Part shown: positions 59,294 to 60,848 of the stretch, in pieces
How positions within the stretch are numbered: position 1 is the stretch's first letter
Layout: each line of letters opens with the position of its first letter
NCBI GenBank assembly: GCA_004297985.1
Contig: SCRA01000005.1
Location: 1 to 60,848, forward strand
Direction: 5' to 3'
DNA: 60,848 bases
Source: a bacterium
Lineage (GTDB): Bacteria > Vulcanimicrobiota > Vulcanimicrobiia > Vulcanimicrobiales > SCRA01
Translations under genes and position numbers: made by a program
The notes under the pieces: model-generated
The model's input: the letters and a program-made list of their open reading frames with translations, nothing else
Told to the model about the DNA's origin: nothing
The model's database searches: none

Positions 59294-59751
59294 TGTATGT
59301 CGGTGAACTCGCTCGGCGAGCCGGCGTGACACCGAAGGCCGTCCGCTACTACGAGCGGCTCGGACTCATCAATGCGCAGCGCACCGCCTCCGGATACCGC
59401 ACGTTCGATGACCGCTCGCTGGAGACCATGCTCACGATCCGCCGAGCCCAGATGCTGGGCCTGCCTCTCGATCAGGTCCGCGAGATCGTCGAGCTCCTGC
59501 GAAACGGTGAACAGCCTTGTGGCCACGTGCGCGATATGCTGCGGGAGAGACGGCTTGCCGTTGCCAAGCGCATTCGCGAGCTCAAGGCATTCGACCGTTT
59601 TCTGCGCGAGCTAGAGACAACCGTTCCCGACGAAGGTCCCGAGTGCGCGATATTGGCTCGGGTCGGCGCCGAGATGCCACGTCGCAATATTGCGTCGACG
59701 CGTGCGGTCTCCGTCCACAGGCCCACACGCCCTTGTTTCCGGCGCGAGTAA
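59290..59751 (+). CDS. MerR-family metal-responsive regulator
   Basis: A 153-residue MerR protein: HTH (VGELARRAGVTPKAVRYYERLGLI), wing (RTASGYRTFDD), dimer helix, and metal loop. Cys77 (GEQPCGH) lies at the position that is Cys in divalent-metal sensors (MerR, ZntR, PbrR) but Ser in copper sensor CueR; C119 (GPECAIL) and C149 are candidate further ligands. It is therefore more likely to sense Pb, Cd, Zn or Hg than Cu(I). It presumably activates both opposed promoters at 58911-58982. Confidence 0.9.
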   Translation: MMYVGELARRAGVTPKAVRYYERLGLINAQRTASGYRTFDDRSLETMLTIRRAQMLGLPLDQVREIVELLRNGEQPCGHVRDMLRERRLAVAKRIRELKAFDRFLRELETTVPDEGPECAILARVGAEMPRRNIASTRAVSVHRPTRPCFRRE

Positions 59752-59791
59752 CCGTCAACGAAAGCGACGGCGTGATAAGCGTCTTGAGAAT

Positions 59792-59805
59792 GTAAGAAAG
59801 CTTAC
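59792..59805. promoter_or_regulatory. Second GTAAG-N4-CTTAC palindrome
   Basis: GTAAGAAAGCTTAC repeats the arms of the site at 50805-50818 with a different four-base centre. It lies 46 bp before ATG 59852 of the secreted-protein gene, a typical place for a Crp/Fnr-family operator. Confidence 0.5.
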
Positions 59806-59851
59806 TGCGGGCCTGTGCTACGATGTGGCGTACTCGAAAGGATCGTTCTCG

Positions 59852-60511
59852 ATGGATAGCCGAACGCTCTCTCGTCCCATGTTCCTCGCAGGCATGTTGG
59901 CGACGCCGCTCCTCGCGGCCGCACGTCCAGCATCCGCCCAGACGGCGAACTCCCTTTCCTTCGTCCTCCACGCTGCGTTCTTCTCGTTGGAGGCGAAGCA
60001 GCCCACGCTCGTCGATCCCCAGGTGTTCGTTGAGGAAGACGGCGCGCCGGGCGGGGTCGGCCCTCAGAATATCACCCACGCGAGCGGCTTGCGGCCCGCG
60101 CAGCTCATGGATCCACCGGGGAGCGCTCTCTTCGCGGCGAATGGGACTCCGCTGGGCTTTACGCTCCAGACCTGGGCGGCGGCGCAGGGTTCCGTGAATC
60201 TCGCGCCGGAAGGCGGCGGCACGCATGTCGCGGCACGATTTGTCCGTCTCATTCCCAACGGGCGCTACAGCCTGTTCGAGAATCACTTCGCCCCCGAAGG
60301 CGTCAGTTTCTCGCCGCTCGACGGCACGGGAACGCGCAACTCGTTTACCTCCGCGGCCGACGGTACCGCTACGATCGTGCTGACCGCGCCGGGCGCGGTA
60401 ACGCACGCCAACGCTGTGCTCCTGGTATATCATAGCGACGGCAAGGACCACGGCATCCAGCGCGGATCGGTAGGCGTGACGGCGCACCATCAGCTCATCG
60501 CGCGCCCCTAG
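59852..60511 (+). CDS. Exported protein of unknown function
   Basis: A 219-residue protein with a signal peptide (RPMFLAGMLATPLLAAARPASAQ). The mature part looks like an all-beta domain with Gly/Thr-rich turns (GTGTRNSFTSAADGTATIVLTAPGAV) and a His-rich end (LVYHSDGKDHGIQRGSVGVTAHHQL). I recognise no family. ATG 59852 follows GAAAGGATCG; a frame open further upstream is not needed. The clustered His residues could bind metal. A Crp/Fnr-type palindrome lies just upstream. Confidence 0.65.
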   Translation: MDSRTLSRPMFLAGMLATPLLAAARPASAQTANSLSFVLHAAFFSLEAKQPTLVDPQVFVEEDGAPGGVGPQNITHASGLRPAQLMDPPGSALFAANGTPLGFTLQTWAAAQGSVNLAPEGGGTHVAARFVRLIPNGRYSLFENHFAPEGVSFSPLDGTGTRNSFTSAADGTATIVLTAPGAVTHANAVLLVYHSDGKDHGIQRGSVGVTAHHQLIARP

Positions 60512-60848
60512 CTAGAGGTTCGCGGTGCGGCCGCTCTTATAGGGAAAATGCAGCGCCTTCTCGCCGTTCCAGTCTTCGCGCAGGCCCGGCGCCGAGAGAT
60601 CCCAGTCGGGGCGGGCCTTGCGGGTCACCTCCCGCAGATCTTGCCACAGCTCCGCAGTCGATGGACGCCCCCAGAACCAGTAACCGTTGTAGATCTTGTA
60701 GATCACTAGATTGGGCTCGAGCACGAGGGTGTGAGGAATCATCGGATCGTGGTGGGCGTCGGTGTACTCCTGGATATCGAGGTCCTTCTGAACCACGCGC
60801 CGCTGGTCGGAAAGGAATGTCCATGGTGCGCCCACGGAATCTCGGAAC
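60512..60848 (-). CDS. Redoxin-domain (peroxiredoxin-like) protein, partial
   Basis: Only the C-terminal 111 codons are in the window; the gene continues past the right edge. It reads GAPWTFLSDQRRVVQKDLDIQEYTD, then IPHTLVLEPNLVIYKIYNGYWFWGRPS, a typical second half of AhpC/TSA-type redoxins in which the catalytic Cys lies further upstream and is not visible. The tail KALHFPYKSGRTANL is characteristic of one large redoxin subgroup. It converges on the secreted-protein gene with no gap. Confidence 0.75.
   Translation of the reverse strand, partial: FRDSVGAPWTFLSDQRRVVQKDLDIQEYTDAHHDPMIPHTLVLEPNLVIYKIYNGYWFWGRPSTAELWQDLREVTRKARPDWDLSAPGLREDWNGEKALHFPYKSGRTANL

Noticed and set aside
1-60848. 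tRNA, rRNA, insertion sequences, integrases, attachment sites or a replication origin
   Set aside because: I looked for cloverleaf-like ends, transposase motifs and terminal inverted repeats on reading through and found none that could be supported.

Overview
The window reads as one contiguous stretch of a high-G+C bacterial chromosome. The cell appears to have a Gram-negative-type envelope, because there is an RND pump with a TolC-like outer-membrane channel, a TlpA-like periplasmic thiol protein and Tat/Sec-exported proteins. No rRNA, tRNA, transposase, integrase or CRISPR array was found. The organism cannot be named from the sequence; a poorly cultured high-G+C phylum (for example Eremiobacterota-like) is only a guess. 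Starts are often GTG or TTG. Genes are tightly packed, with many ATGA/GTGA overlaps.

Layout. (1) 1-6533, minus strand: a catabolic operon of 2-oxoacid dehydrogenase E1alpha, E1beta and E2, a LIV-type substrate-binding protein, an RraA-like aldolase, 2-dehydro-3-deoxygalactonokinase and KDPGal aldolase. It diverges from a LacI-family regulator with palindromic operators between them. (2) 7877-11074: FAD reductase, DoxX, DUF5069, ferritin-like and DUF6496-like genes, a stress or housekeeping cluster. (3) 11252-13408: a classical CPC-type copper P-type ATPase. (4) 13548-19592: a complete LIV-type ABC transporter followed by a class III aminotransferase, then two gene remnants (hydroxyacid dehydrogenase, enoyl-CoA hydratase). 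(5) 20281-24442: a CsoR/RcnR-type repressor with its operator, a second P1B ATPase lacking CPC, a Met-rich multicopper-oxidase-like protein with an incomplete trinuclear site, and a small secreted protein. (6) 24552-30527: HxlR regulator, MOSC-reductase-ferredoxin fusion, thiamine-binding protein and an acyl-CoA operon. (7) 30660-36504: HTH-EAL fusion, then NfeD, slipin and a frameshifted FUSC gene. (8) 36660-47527: RND-type metal efflux (adaptor fused to a YtkA-like domain, pump, TolC, second YtkA-like protein), an ArsR-rhodanese regulator with an MFS pump, a Met-rich secreted protein and an OmpR/histidine kinase pair.

(9) 47539-50779, minus strand, holds the most notable locus: a five-gene metal/thiol operon. 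It encodes an ArsR sensor with a CmtR-like Cys set, a MerF/MerT-like membrane protein, a second CC membrane protein, a TlpA-like thiol protein and a flavoprotein disulfide reductase. In the reductase the codon for the first redox-active cysteine is an in-frame TGA, which suggests selenocysteine. (10) 50805-54624: a thioredoxin-fold/Crp fusion regulator, haloacid dehalogenase, AhpD-like protein, cysteine hydrolase and a second Crp/Fnr. (11) 54827-59751: a metal-export module with two opposed MerR-type promoters, a third P1B ATPase (YPC instead of CPC), an MFS pump, a Cys-rich membrane protein, a CxxC metallochaperone and a MerR regulator. (12) An unrecognised secreted protein and a partial redoxin end the window.

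Together, regions 3, 5, 8, 9 and 11 form an unusually dense set of heavy-metal resistance modules. Each appears to have its own sensor class: CsoR, ArsR (two), MerR and a two-component system.
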